Below, piece after piece: positions 8,612 to 16,774 of a stretch of DNA of 64,000 nt. The stretch is from Longimicrobium sp. (GTDB taxonomy: Bacteria; Gemmatimonadota; Gemmatimonadetes; Longimicrobiales; Longimicrobiaceae). Position 1 is the first letter of the stretch, and each line of letters starts with the position of its first letter. The notes beneath the pieces are model-generated. The model had not been told where the DNA came from and ran no database searches. It saw nothing but the letters and a program-made list of their open reading frames with translations. The DNA lies in NCBI RefSeq assembly GCF_035474595.1, contig NZ_DATIND010000037.1:1-64000 (forward strand). The letters run 5' to 3'. The translations under genes and the position numbers were made by a program.

Positions 8612-9769
8612 ATGCACGATCCGGAGAACACGCTGAAGCCGCTGCGGGGGGTGGAGGGCGACGTGATCGCCCTGCGCACGGGGCAGGGCGGGGCGGGCGG
8701 GGTGGTGCGCATCGCGCGGGCGGCCGAGTCGGTGCTGCGGCGCATGCTCCGCGACGACCCCACCGCGCCGGTGGACCTGCGCCTGCGCGCCCTGTCGCCC
8801 GACGACGTTCCCACCGGCACCCTGCTGGCGGAGCTGCGCCGGCGCGACCGGCTGCCCATGGAGCTGGCCGCGTCGTTCCACGAGCTCTCCGCCGCCGCCA
8901 ACCGCCTCGCGACGGAGGGTGGGGATGCGACGCCGCGCGACGTGGAGGTGGCCGTGGCCGCGGCCGACGGGCTGGAGCAGCACGTCCTCTCCAATCCCTA
9001 CGAAGCCCGGCTCGAGGACCCCGTCCTCACCCCGCGCGACGAGACGCTGATCCCCCAGTCTCCCGAAGACCCGGAGCCGGTGCACGCCGTTCCCACGGCC
9101 GGCCGGATGCGCTCGCCGCTGCCGTGGGTGCTGGGCGCGGCGGGGCTGGTGATCGCCGCGCTGCTGGCCGTGCTCCTCCTGCGCGGGCGCGGTCCGGACC
9201 CTCTGCGCGAGGCGACCACGGCGTACGGCAAGGGCGACACGGCGCGGGCCTTCGCGCTCTTCCTGGACGCCGCCAGGGCGCACCCGAAGTCGGCCGAGCC
9301 GCACTACTACATGGCGCAGATCTACCGGCTGAAGCGGCGCCCGCAGGAGGCCGCGCGCGAACTGCGCGAGGGGCTGCAGCTGGCGCCGGACGACGCGCGG
9401 CTGCACACGGAGCTGGGCTACCTGATGCTGGACCAGGGCAGCGCCCCTCAGGCCGCCGAGCGCTTCAACACCGCGGTGCACCTGGACTCGAGCAACGCGC
9501 GGGCCTGGGCCGGGCTGATGACCGCCTTCCGCCGCTCCGGCCGGCCGGCCGAGGCCGACCGCGTGCTTGCCCGCGCCCCGGTGGAGGTCCGCTCGCTGAT
9601 CAGCAGCGTCCGCGCCGACACGGCCACGTACGCCGCGCCCGCCGTCCCCGCGCCGGGCACCGTCGCCGCGCCGGGAACGCAGCCGGGGATGGCGCCGCAG
9701 ACCGCGCCGGCGGGAACGTATCCCCCCGACACCTTCGGCACCGTCGCCGCGCCGCCGCTGCAGCCGTAG
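8612..9769 (+). CDS. Membrane-anchored TPR protein
   Basis: This is a 385-residue protein with a cytoplasmic N-terminal part (about 165 residues, unknown), one membrane segment (WVLGAAGLVIAALLAVLLL) and an extracytoplasmic TPR region (KGDTARAFALFLDAA, YYMAQIYRLKRRPQEAA, LGYLMLDQGSAPQAA). A threonine/proline/alanine-rich tail ends the protein. The N-terminal part reads like a small helical module and may sense or bind something in the cytoplasm. The ATG at 8612 was chosen because the in-frame ATG at 8564 lies in the terminator loop of the previous gene. Confidence 0.8.
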   Translation: MHDPENTLKPLRGVEGDVIALRTGQGGAGGVVRIARAAESVLRRMLRDDPTAPVDLRLRALSPDDVPTGTLLAELRRRDRLPMELAASFHELSAAANRLATEGGDATPRDVEVAVAAADGLEQHVLSNPYEARLEDPVLTPRDETLIPQSPEDPEPVHAVPTAGRMRSPLPWVLGAAGLVIAALLAVLLLRGRGPDPLREATTAYGKGDTARAFALFLDAARAHPKSAEPHYYMAQIYRLKRRPQEAARELREGLQLAPDDARLHTELGYLMLDQGSAPQAAERFNTAVHLDSSNARAWAGLMTAFRRSGRPAEADRVLARAPVEVRSLISSVRADTATYAAPAVPAPGTVAAPGTQPGMAPQTAPAGTYPPDTFGTVAAPPLQP

Positions 9770-9804
9770 AGCCGGGTCGGGAAAGACGGAGTTCACGCAG
9801 AGAG

Positions 9805-9842
9805 GCAGAGCCGCAGAGGGAACTCCTCCGCGGCTCTGCTTC
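9805..9842 (+). terminator. Hairpin after the membrane TPR gene
   Basis: The stem GCAGAGCCGC (9805-9814) pairs with GCGGCTCTGC (9830-9839), followed by a short T run. It is 35 bases past the stop codon and is a plausible intrinsic terminator. Confidence 0.6.
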
Positions 9843-9908
9843 ATGGACGGGGACGCGGCGACATTAGCGCACGCGCGCCGAATCCGTTATCCTACCGGCA
9901 GTTCCACC

Positions 9909-9945
9909 AACTCTCGCACCTTCGCACTCTCGCACTTTCGCACCC
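9909..9945. repeat. Octamer array upstream of the zinc-ribbon gene
   Basis: Four to five units of the type CTCGCACT / TTCGCACC with 8-base period lie directly before the start of the gene at 9954. On the minus strand the unit reads AGTGCGAR, the same core as the arrays at 31151 and 46383. Confidence 0.7.
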
Positions 9946-9953
9946 CCTGGGCC

Positions 9954-10664
9954 ATGGACTCCATCGACCGCCTCTACCGGCGGATCGCCGACGTGCTCCT
10001 GCGCGAGCCCGGGACGGCCGTCACGGTGGGCGACCTGTACCAGCACCTGGTGCCGTACCGCACGGTGCGCTCGGAGCTGGGCTTCGGCGAGCTGGCCGAG
10101 TACGAGCACGCGCTGCTGCGCCTCCTTTCCGGCGAGCGCGACTACCTGGTGGTGGAGCGCGCCGACGTGCAGGAGGAGTTCCAGCGCGAGCTGCGCACGC
10201 CCAACCCCATCCTGGGCATCTACCGCGATTATGCGGACGTGGGCGTCTACCTGAATCCGTACGCCCCCGAGGTCCCCGCGCTCGACCTTACCGCGCCGCC
10301 GGCTTCCGCGCCCGCCGCGGCCCCGGCGCAGAGCTCCGCGATGGCCGCCGCGCTCGCCCGCAACGGCGACGCCGACGCGCCGGGCGTGGTGCTCGACGTC
10401 ACCGCGCCCGAGCGGGCGGCGACCCCGGGGACGCCGGTGGCGCCGGCAGCGAGGCCGAAGCTGAAGGCGTGCCCCGGCTGCCGGTCCACGCTGCCGCCGG
10501 GGCGCGAGGTGCGCTTCTGCCCGTTCTGCGGCAAGTGCCTGGCGCCCATCCCCTGTCCCGAGTGCAGCACGGTGGTGGAGCCGGAGTGGAAGTTCTGCGT
10601 GATGTGCGGCTGGCCGCGCGACGCCGCGCCGGTGCCGCCCCCGCCGGAACAACGATTGCGGTAG
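9954..10664 (+). CDS. Zinc-ribbon protein of unknown function
   Basis: This 236-residue protein has three parts: an N-terminal helical domain of about 100 residues (MDSIDRLYRRIADVLLREPG onward), an alanine/proline-rich linker, and a C-terminal double zinc ribbon with paired cysteines in CPGC, CPFCGKC, CPEC and CVMCG. Such double ribbons usually bind zinc and act as protein- or nucleic-acid-binding tails, but nothing in the N-terminal domain identifies the role. The ATG at 9954 follows the octamer array at once; upstream in-frame codons are array sequence. Confidence 0.78.
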   Translation: MDSIDRLYRRIADVLLREPGTAVTVGDLYQHLVPYRTVRSELGFGELAEYEHALLRLLSGERDYLVVERADVQEEFQRELRTPNPILGIYRDYADVGVYLNPYAPEVPALDLTAPPASAPAAAPAQSSAMAAALARNGDADAPGVVLDVTAPERAATPGTPVAPAARPKLKACPGCRSTLPPGREVRFCPFCGKCLAPIPCPECSTVVEPEWKFCVMCGWPRDAAPVPPPPEQRLR

Positions 10665-10682
10665 CGCGAGCGAAGGTTCTAC

Positions 10683-10714
10683 GAACCCGCGGCCCCGAGC
10701 GGCGCCGCGGGTTC
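10683..10714 (+). terminator. GC-rich hairpin between the zinc-ribbon and cytochrome genes
   Basis: A perfect 11-base-pair stem GAACCCGCGGC / GCCGCGGGTTC lies 18 bases past the stop codon. The following bases are only moderately T-rich. It is probably the terminator of the zinc-ribbon gene. Confidence 0.6.
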
Positions 10715-10744
10715 CGCTTGGATGGCTCTTGCTGTGGATGGCGG

Positions 10745-11137
10745 ATGTCGATCGGAAGGCGGGGCGGGATGCTGGTGCTGGCGGCGATGCTCTCCGCGTG
10801 CGGCCGCGGCGGCGACGCGGGGAAGGGGGATGCGCCCTCCACTGCGAGCGGCGCTCCCGCGGCGGACGCGAAGCAGGACAGCGAGCCGGAGAGCTCCGGC
10901 CGCACGCTCTACCTCCGCGCCTGCGTGATGTGCCACGGCGAGCGCGGCGCGGGAACGCAGCTCGGCTCCGCGCTGAACGACCGCGCGCGCACCGTCGACG
11001 AGGTCGTCCGCGCCGTTGCCGCCGGCGTCCCCCAGGCGGAGCCGCCCCGCACCCCCATGCCCGCCCGCGGCGACGGCGCCTTCACCGACGCCGAGGTCCG
11101 CACCGTCGCCGAGTACGTGCACGGCCTCGCGCGCTGA
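10745..11137 (+). CDS. Mono-haem cytochrome c lipoprotein
   Basis: This 130-residue exported protein has a lipobox LSAC with Cys19, a short acidic linker and one class-I cytochrome c domain. The haem site is CVMCH at residues 60-64 and the likely axial Met is in PMPARGD. The C-terminal helix TDAEVRTVAEYVHGLA is typical of the fold. It would sit on the outer face of the cytoplasmic membrane or in the outer membrane and carry electrons, but no oxidase or dehydrogenase partner is adjacent. The start at 10745 gives a basic n-region; ATG at 10769 is an alternative. Confidence 0.85.
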   Translation: MSIGRRGGMLVLAAMLSACGRGGDAGKGDAPSTASGAPAADAKQDSEPESSGRTLYLRACVMCHGERGAGTQLGSALNDRARTVDEVVRAVAAGVPQAEPPRTPMPARGDGAFTDAEVRTVAEYVHGLAR

Positions 11138-11539
11138 CGACTCGTTGGTCGCGCTCGGCCGGACAGGCGGCCGGTGCTGCCCTGCTGCGTCGCGTCTCCG
11201 CTGCATCCGCGCCGCCCTCTCCCCGCGCCTGAGAGCGCTCGCCCTCTCCCGTTCCGGGCGAGGGGGCTGTCCAGCGTCCGCGCGGCCTGCAAACCCCGCT
11301 AACGCTGAATTTTCGGCGTGCCGGTGATGCCGGATGGCTACCTCTCCCGGTACGGGAGAGGTGGACGGCCTGGGCCGGCCGGAGAGGGCGCGATGCCGGA
11401 GGGCGCGAGCCGAAGCTTCTCCGTGCGCTGAGGTCCCATCCCCATAGCATCCAGCACGATTTCTAGCGCCTCCCCACCTGCCCCGGTATCTTCCCGCCCT
11501 TCCGAATCACCCCCGAAACTCGAGCGGCGGAACAGAGAC
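11138..11539. other. Non-coding stretch carrying a dispersed repeat
   Basis: The 402 bases between the cytochrome and dehydrogenase genes contain one copy of the dispersed palindromic repeat (11217-11393). The rest shows no gene; the segment 11394-11539 probably holds the promoter of the dehydrogenase gene, but no clear -35/-10 pair was found. Confidence 0.6.
11217..11393 (+). repeat. Dispersed palindromic repeat, copy 1
   Basis: This element of about 177 bases has two hairpins: one near CGCCCTCTCCC/GGGCGAGGG and one with the core CTCTCCCGGTACGGGAGAG, followed by a conserved GGACGGCC tail. It aligns along its length with 14061-14239. Bases 11341-11392 are identical to the reverse complement of 46449-46500 over 52 positions. 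There is no open reading frame inside, so it resembles a REP- or MITE-type element. Confidence 0.8.
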
Positions 11540-12595
11540 ATGGCGCGGATTGCGGTCATCCCCGGCGACGGCGTCGGCAAGGAGGTCACCCGCGAGGCGG
11601 TGAAGGCGCTGCGCGCGCTGGAGGCACACGGCGGCCCCGCGCTCGACATCGTCGAGTGGCCGCACGGCGCCGACCGCTACCTGGAAACCGGCCAGAGCAT
11701 CACCGACGCCGAGTTCGCCGACCTGGAATCGAACTACCAGGCCATTCTCCTGGGCGCGCTGGGCGACCCGCGCGTGCCCGGCAACGAGCACGCGCGCCAG
11801 ATCCTGCTGGGAATGCGCTTCCGTCTGGACCTGTACATCAACTTCCGCCCGGTGCGCCTGTACCACGAGCGGCTCACGCCGCTGAAGGGGAAGACGGAGC
11901 GCGACATCGACTTCGTCATCTTCCGCGAGAACACCGAGGGCGTGTACGTGGGGATGGGCGGCACCTTCAAGCAGGGCACGCCGGACGAGGTCGCGATCCA
12001 GGAGGACGTGAACACGCGCACGGGCGTGGAGCGCATCATCCGCGCGGCGTTCGACCACGCGAAGGCGAACGGGCTGGAGCGCGTGACGATGTCCGACAAG
12101 GCCAACGCGATGGAGAGCGCCGGCGGCCTCTGGCGGCGCGTGTTCAAGCAGGTGTCGGCCGAGTATCCGGAGATCCAGACCGAGGCGCTGTACGTGGACA
12201 TGCTGGCGATGGACCTGGTGCGCCGCCCCGAGCGCTACCAGGTGATCGTGGCCGGCAACCTGTTCGGCGACATCCTCTCGGACCTGGGCGCGGGGATCGC
12301 GGGCGGGCTGGGGCTCACCGCGTCGGCCAACATCCACCCCGGCCGCGTGTCGATGTTCGAGCCGGTGCACGGCTCCGCGCCCGACATCGCCGGGCAGGAC
12401 AGGGCCAACCCCTTCGCCGCGGTCCTCACCTCCGCGCTGATGCTGCGCCACCTGGGCCACCGCGAGGCCGGCGACCGGCTGGAGAACGCCGTCCGCGCCT
12501 GCATCCTGGCCGGCGAGACCACCGCGGAGCTCGGCGGCACCCTCGGCACCGCGGCCGCGGGGGATGCGATCGTGGCGCGGCTGGAGAATTCCTGA
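11540..12595 (+). CDS. Isocitrate/isopropylmalate dehydrogenase family protein
   Basis: This is a 351-residue NAD(P)-dependent beta-decarboxylating dehydrogenase. The fold is shown by IAVIPGDGVGKEV at the N-terminus, the metal-binding NLFGDILSDLGAGIAGGLG region and the cofactor loop EPVHGSAPDIAGQDRANP. The substrate loop LLGMRFRLDLYINFRPVRL and YVGMGG differ from classical LeuB and leave open isopropylmalate, tartrate, homoisocitrate or isocitrate as substrate. No leucine or lysine pathway gene adjoins it, so a gene symbol is withheld. The start ATG follows a purine-rich AACAGAGAC. Confidence 0.85.
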   Translation: MARIAVIPGDGVGKEVTREAVKALRALEAHGGPALDIVEWPHGADRYLETGQSITDAEFADLESNYQAILLGALGDPRVPGNEHARQILLGMRFRLDLYINFRPVRLYHERLTPLKGKTERDIDFVIFRENTEGVYVGMGGTFKQGTPDEVAIQEDVNTRTGVERIIRAAFDHAKANGLERVTMSDKANAMESAGGLWRRVFKQVSAEYPEIQTEALYVDMLAMDLVRRPERYQVIVAGNLFGDILSDLGAGIAGGLGLTASANIHPGRVSMFEPVHGSAPDIAGQDRANPFAAVLTSALMLRHLGHREAGDRLENAVRACILAGETTAELGGTLGTAAAGDAIVARLENS

Positions 12596-12621
12596 AACCC
12601 CCGCGCCGCTCCGCTGGTATA

Positions 12622-12660
12622 GGACCGGGCCCCGCGCGGCATGCGCGGGGCCCGGTCCGT
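12622..12660 (+). terminator. Strong GC hairpin after the dehydrogenase gene
   Basis: A perfect 16-base-pair stem GGACCGGGCCCCGCGC / GCGCGGGGCCCGGTCC with loop GGCAT lies 26 bases past the stop codon. It is followed by GTTCTCCC, so the T run is weak. Confidence 0.7.
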
Positions 12661-12696
12661 TCTCCCATCGCCCGCCTACCCGGATCCACGATTCCG

Positions 12697-13968
12697 ATGC
12701 GATACATCTCCATCACCGCCGCCCTCGCGATCGCGGCGCTCACGGCGGGCGCGGCGCGGGCGCAGGCGCCGGACGCCGCGCGGCTGGCCGAGCTGTACCG
12801 GGCGCACGACTGCTTCACCGCGCGCGAGGCGCTGGGCGCGCCGGCCTCGCCGGCGCCCGAGCTGGCGTTCTACCGCGGCTGGGTGGCGGCGGCGTTCAAC
12901 CGGCCGGACAGCGCGGCGGCCCAGCTGCGGCGCTTCCTGGCCTCGCCCGCGGCGGCGGGCGACGCGGAGCGGCGGCAGGCGGCCGAGAAGCTGCTGGCCG
13001 ACGTCCTGGTGCGCGAGGGCCGCTACGGCGAGGCGGCCGATGCGTACGCGCGCGTGGCCGAGTCGGCGGCGGACAGCGAGAAGGCGGACTTCGCCAACAA
13101 CGTGGCCCTCTTCGGCGCGCTGCGCGACGTCCCCGCGCAGACGGTGTCGTTCGCGGGCGACGTGGACGTGCCCACGGCGCGCGACCGGGCCAACCTCATC
13201 ACCCTGCCCGTGACCGTCGGCACGGCGAGCGAGAATTTCATCTTCGACACTGGCGCCAACCTCTCCACCGTGGTGGAGTCGACCGCGCGGGCGCTGGGGC
13301 TGCGGAGGGTGGATCAGGGCGTCCAGGTGGGCTCCGTCACCGGCGCGCGTACCACGGCGCACCTCGCGGTTGCGCCCGAGCTGCGGATCGGCGCGGCGAC
13401 CGTGCGCAACGCCATCTTCCTCGTCTTCCCCGACTCGGCGCTCGCGTTCCCGCAGATCGGCTACCAGATCCACGGCATCCTGGGCCAGCCGGTGATCGCC
13501 GCGCTGGGCGAGGTGACGCTGACGCGCGACGGCCGCTTCCTCGTTCCCGCGCGGCCCTCGCCGCCGGCAGCCGGCGCGGAGCCCAACCTCTGCCTGCACG
13601 AGCTGGACAACCTGGTCCGCGTCACCGTGGCCGGGGAGCCGCTGATGTTCGGCTTCGACACGGGAGCGCAGACGTCGCATCTCTATCCCCCGTACTACGA
13701 GGCGCACCGCGCGCAGGTCGAGGCGGGGACGCTGAAGGAGGTGCACATCGGCGGGGCGGGGGGGATGCGGACGCTGCGCGCGTACACGGTCGCCCCGTTC
13801 GCCCTCACCATCGGCGGCCGGACGGCCACGCTGCCGGACATCGAAGCCACCACCGAACCCACGGGCGAGCGCAGCCGCTACGCCGCGGGCGACATCGGCC
13901 AGGACGTGATCGGCCGCTTCGCGGCGATGACGATCGACTACCGGGCGATGCAGCTGCGGTTCAGGTAG
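12697..13968 (+). CDS. Exported tandem retropepsin-like aspartyl protease
   Basis: This 423-residue protein has a signal peptide (ends AARAQA near residue 24), a helical TPR-like part (about 25-140) and two retropepsin-like domains. Each domain carries the catalytic motif: FDTGANLS with Asp184 and FDTGAQTS with Asp321. Each also has a matching hydrophobic loop later on (HGILGQPVI in the first, GQDVIGRFA in the second). Bacterial retropepsin-like proteins commonly have one such domain per chain and pair up; here both halves are in one polypeptide, which would allow an intramolecular pepsin-like active site. The target is unknown. The start ATG leaves a normal signal peptide. Confidence 0.8.
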   Translation: MRYISITAALAIAALTAGAARAQAPDAARLAELYRAHDCFTAREALGAPASPAPELAFYRGWVAAAFNRPDSAAAQLRRFLASPAAAGDAERRQAAEKLLADVLVREGRYGEAADAYARVAESAADSEKADFANNVALFGALRDVPAQTVSFAGDVDVPTARDRANLITLPVTVGTASENFIFDTGANLSTVVESTARALGLRRVDQGVQVGSVTGARTTAHLAVAPELRIGAATVRNAIFLVFPDSALAFPQIGYQIHGILGQPVIAALGEVTLTRDGRFLVPARPSPPAAGAEPNLCLHELDNLVRVTVAGEPLMFGFDTGAQTSHLYPPYYEAHRAQVEAGTLKEVHIGGAGGMRTLRAYTVAPFALTIGGRTATLPDIEATTEPTGERSRYAAGDIGQDVIGRFAAMTIDYRAMQLRFR

Positions 13969-13972
13969 ACGA

Positions 13973-14005
13973 AGTGCGAGGGTGCGAGAGTGCGAGAGTG
14001 CGTTG
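13973..14005. repeat. Octamer array after the aspartyl protease gene
   Basis: Units AGTGCGAG, GGTGCGAG, AGTGCGAG and AGTGCGTT follow each other with 8-base period, five bases past the stop codon. It belongs to the AGTGCGRR family. Confidence 0.7.
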
Positions 14006-14060
14006 GTGATGCGTGCCGCGCGGCATCGATGATGACCGGGCGCGGTGCTCGCCGCGGGCT

Positions 14061-14239
14061 CTCTCCCCGCGCCTTGGAGCGCTCGCCCTCTCCCGTACCG
14101 GGCGAGGGAGGCTGCCAATCCTCCGGCGGGGCCTGCAACCTCTGGTCACACCGGAGCTTTCCTGTGCCGGTGATGCGTGAAAGCTACCTCTCCCGGTACG
14201 GGAGAGGTGGACGGCCTCGGCCGGCCGGAGAGGGCGCGA
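14061..14239 (+). repeat. Dispersed palindromic repeat, copy 2
   Basis: This copy aligns with 11217-11393 from CTCTCCCCGCGCC to GAGAGGGCGCGA. The two ends are nearly identical while the middle differs, as expected if the hairpins are the conserved part. Confidence 0.8.
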
Positions 14240-14285
14240 GGCCGCGGCCACGCACTGAAGCGTCTCCCCACATCTGAGGTTCACC

Positions 14286-14330
14286 TCCGCACTCACGCAC
14301 TCACGCACTTCCGCACTCACCCACGCACTC
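14286..14330. repeat. Octamer array in reverse orientation
   Basis: Units CGCACTCA and CGCACTTC repeat with 8-base period (CCGCACTCACGCACTCACGC and onward). This is the complement of the AGTGCGRR unit. It lies just past the dispersed repeat. Confidence 0.65.
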
Positions 14331-14669
14331 GTCGTGAGGATCGGAATTACGCGATTGGCCGCCTTTCCCGACGTGACGGAATGTCGCGGCGGGGAGGGGC
14401 GGGACTTGCGCAAAGTGGCTTGATGCAATAAGATGGACGGCATTCGTTGCGCGCGCGGGTCCATCCGGAGCCGCGCGGACGAACGCCGCAAATCCAGCCG
14501 CGAGGACGACTTCCGTTCCGCGGCACCGCTCCGCATCTCCAACGCTCCAGAAAGCCGCGACGGCGCCGGAATCGCTCCGGTGCCGCCGGGCCATGCGTTT
14601 CAGGGATCCGGGGCGGTTTTCATCTCCATCCATGATCGGGGCCACGCGCCCCGGGAACTCCCGCCCACC

Positions 14670-16763
14670 ATGCGCAGACCGCTCGCCCTTGCCGCCGCCG
14701 CGCTCTCCCTCTGGGGGTGCTCGTCTTCCGACTCCGGCACGCACACCAGCGTGGCCAGCTCGGTGTCCGTCTCGCCCAACGCGGTGACCTTCGAGGCGCT
14801 GGGCGCCACGCGCGTGGTCCACGCCTCCGTCCGCGACCAGGACGGCCAGGCGATGGGCGGCGCGTCGCTCTCGTGGTCGTCCAGCTCCGCGGCGGCCACC
14901 GTGGCCGGCGCGGGCGGCGACAGCGCGATCGTGACCGCCGTGGCCAACGGCTCGGCCACCATCACCGCCACCTCCGGCAGCGCCGCGGGCACGGCGAGCG
15001 TGAGCGTGGCGCAGGCCGTGGCCGCGGTGCAGAAGACGCAGGGCGACGCGCAGTCGGGCTCGGCCGGCGCCGCGCTGGCCACGCAGCTGCGCGTGAAAGT
15101 GGTGGACTCGCGGGGCGCGGGCGTGGCGGGCCAGACGGTGACCTTCGCGGTCACCTCGGGCGGCGGCTCGGTGAACCCGGCCACGGCCACCACGGGCGCC
15201 GACGGCACGGCGGCCACCACTTGGACGCTGGGGCCGGGGAACGCGGGCGGGCAGGTGGTGACCGCCACCGTGGGCGCGGCCGGGGGCGTGACCTTCACCG
15301 CCAACGTGAACGCCGGCACCGCGGCCTCGGCGACGGCCGCGGTGGGCGCGGGGCAGACCTGGCAGGTGGGCGCGGCGGTTCCCACCCCTCCGGGGGTGAA
15401 GGTGACCGACGCCTCGGGCAACGCCGTGGTGGGGCTGACGGTGAACTTCTCGGTGACGGCGGGCGGCGGGTCGATCACCGGCGCGCAGGCGGTTACCGAC
15501 GTGGCCGGCGTGGCCTCGGTGGGAAGCTGGACGATGGGCGCCGTCCCCGGCGTGAACACGCTGACCGCGACCATCCCCGGCACCGCGCTGCCCCCCGTGG
15601 TGTTCAACGCCACCGCCCTGACCGCGGTCGCCGGAAGCGTGGCGGCCGTGCACGGGAGCGGCCAGGCCGCGATGGCCGGCACGGCGGTGCAGACCGCCCC
15701 CGCGGTGGTGGTGAAGGACGTGCTGGGGAACGTGATGCCGGGCGTGCCGGTGAGCTTCGCGGTCACGGCGGGCGGCGGCACCGTCGCCTCGGCGACGGCC
15801 ACCACCAACGCCAGCGGCGTGGCCTCGGTGGGGTGGACCGTGGGCGGCCTCGCCGGGCCCAACCGGATGTCCGCCAGCATCTCCGGGAAGCCGGCGGTGA
15901 ACTTCAGCGCCGTGGGGTGCTCGGGCGGTGGCGGGTCGGGGTACGCCATCACCCTCTGCTTCACCACGTCGATGACGACGTCGCAGCGGGCGGTGTTCGA
16001 GAGCGCCGCCGCGCGCTGGGGCGCCATCGTCACCGGCGACCTGGTGAACGTGCCGGGCGACGTGGCCGGGGGGACCTGCGGGAGCGGCTCGCCCGAGGTG
16101 AACTTCAACATCGACGACCTGGTGATCTTCGCCGCGATCGAGGACATCGACGGGGCGGGGCAGATCCTGGGCTCGGCGGGGTGGTGCTACCGCCGCGACG
16201 CCGGGCTGCCGCTGGCGGGGCTGATGCGCTTCGACGCGGCCGACGTGGCCATGCTGGAGGCCGGGGGCCAGTTCGGGTCGGTGATCCTGCACGAGATGGG
16301 GCACGTGCTGGGGATCGGCTCGCTCTGGAACGCCTTCGGGCTGCTGCAGGACCCGTCGAGCGGGATCGCGCAGGACACCTGGTTCAGCGGCACCAACGGC
16401 CTGGCCGGCTTCAACGCCATCGGCGGGGCCACCTACACGGGCGGGCAGAAGGTGCCGGTGGAGAACACCGGCGGCGGCGGCACGGTGAACTCGCACTGGC
16501 GCGAGTCGGTGCTGGCCAACGAGCTGATGACCGGCTTCCTGAACGGCGGCGGCCCCAACCCGCTCAGCCAGCTGACGGTGCGCTCGCTGGCCGACCTGGG
16601 GTACTCGGTGGACGTCACCCAGGCCGATCCGTTCTTCCTCACGCTCTCGGTGCGCGGGTCGAAGTCCGGCACCAGCGGCCCGAAGCTGCAGCTGGTGAAC
16701 GACGTCTACACCGGCCCGCAGTACCTGATGGACCGGCGCGGCCGCGCCACCCGGATCCGCTGA
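14670..16763 (+). CDS. Lipoprotein zinc metalloprotease with Ig-like repeats
   Basis: This 697-residue exported lipoprotein has a lipobox with Cys17 (ALSLWGC). Residues about 30-115 form a BIG_2-type Ig domain, followed by three BIG_1-type repeats recognisable by VTFAVTSGGGSV, VNFSVTAGGGSI and VSFAVTAGGGTV. The C-terminal 270 residues are a metalloprotease domain with HEMGHVLGIGSLW (His541, Glu542, His545), the extended HExxHxxGxxxxW pattern of leishmanolysin-like peptidases. It would be displayed on the cell surface. The ATG at 14670 is used because it gives the lipoprotein signal; the 79 in-frame codons upstream lack one. Confidence 0.85.
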   Translation: MRRPLALAAAALSLWGCSSSDSGTHTSVASSVSVSPNAVTFEALGATRVVHASVRDQDGQAMGGASLSWSSSSAAATVAGAGGDSAIVTAVANGSATITATSGSAAGTASVSVAQAVAAVQKTQGDAQSGSAGAALATQLRVKVVDSRGAGVAGQTVTFAVTSGGGSVNPATATTGADGTAATTWTLGPGNAGGQVVTATVGAAGGVTFTANVNAGTAASATAAVGAGQTWQVGAAVPTPPGVKVTDASGNAVVGLTVNFSVTAGGGSITGAQAVTDVAGVASVGSWTMGAVPGVNTLTATIPGTALPPVVFNATALTAVAGSVAAVHGSGQAAMAGTAVQTAPAVVVKDVLGNVMPGVPVSFAVTAGGGTVASATATTNASGVASVGWTVGGLAGPNRMSASISGKPAVNFSAVGCSGGGGSGYAITLCFTTSMTTSQRAVFESAAARWGAIVTGDLVNVPGDVAGGTCGSGSPEVNFNIDDLVIFAAIEDIDGAGQILGSAGWCYRRDAGLPLAGLMRFDAADVAMLEAGGQFGSVILHEMGHVLGIGSLWNAFGLLQDPSSGIAQDTWFSGTNGLAGFNAIGGATYTGGQKVPVENTGGGGTVNSHWRESVLANELMTGFLNGGGPNPLSQLTVRSLADLGYSVDVTQADPFFLTLSVRGSKSGTSGPKLQLVNDVYTGPQYLMDRRGRATRIR

Positions 16764-16774
16764 AGGGCGCGCGG

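Larger units (their letters stand above)
13969..14669. other. Long non-coding stretch with arrays and a dispersed repeat
   Basis: About 700 bases hold an octamer array (13973-14005), the second dispersed repeat copy (14061-14239), a reverse-oriented octamer array (14286-14330) and then 340 bases of ordinary composition. The bases around 14405-14430 are less GC-rich and could contain a promoter for the metalloprotease gene (TTGCGC, then AATAAG near 14426), but this is weak. Confidence 0.5.
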
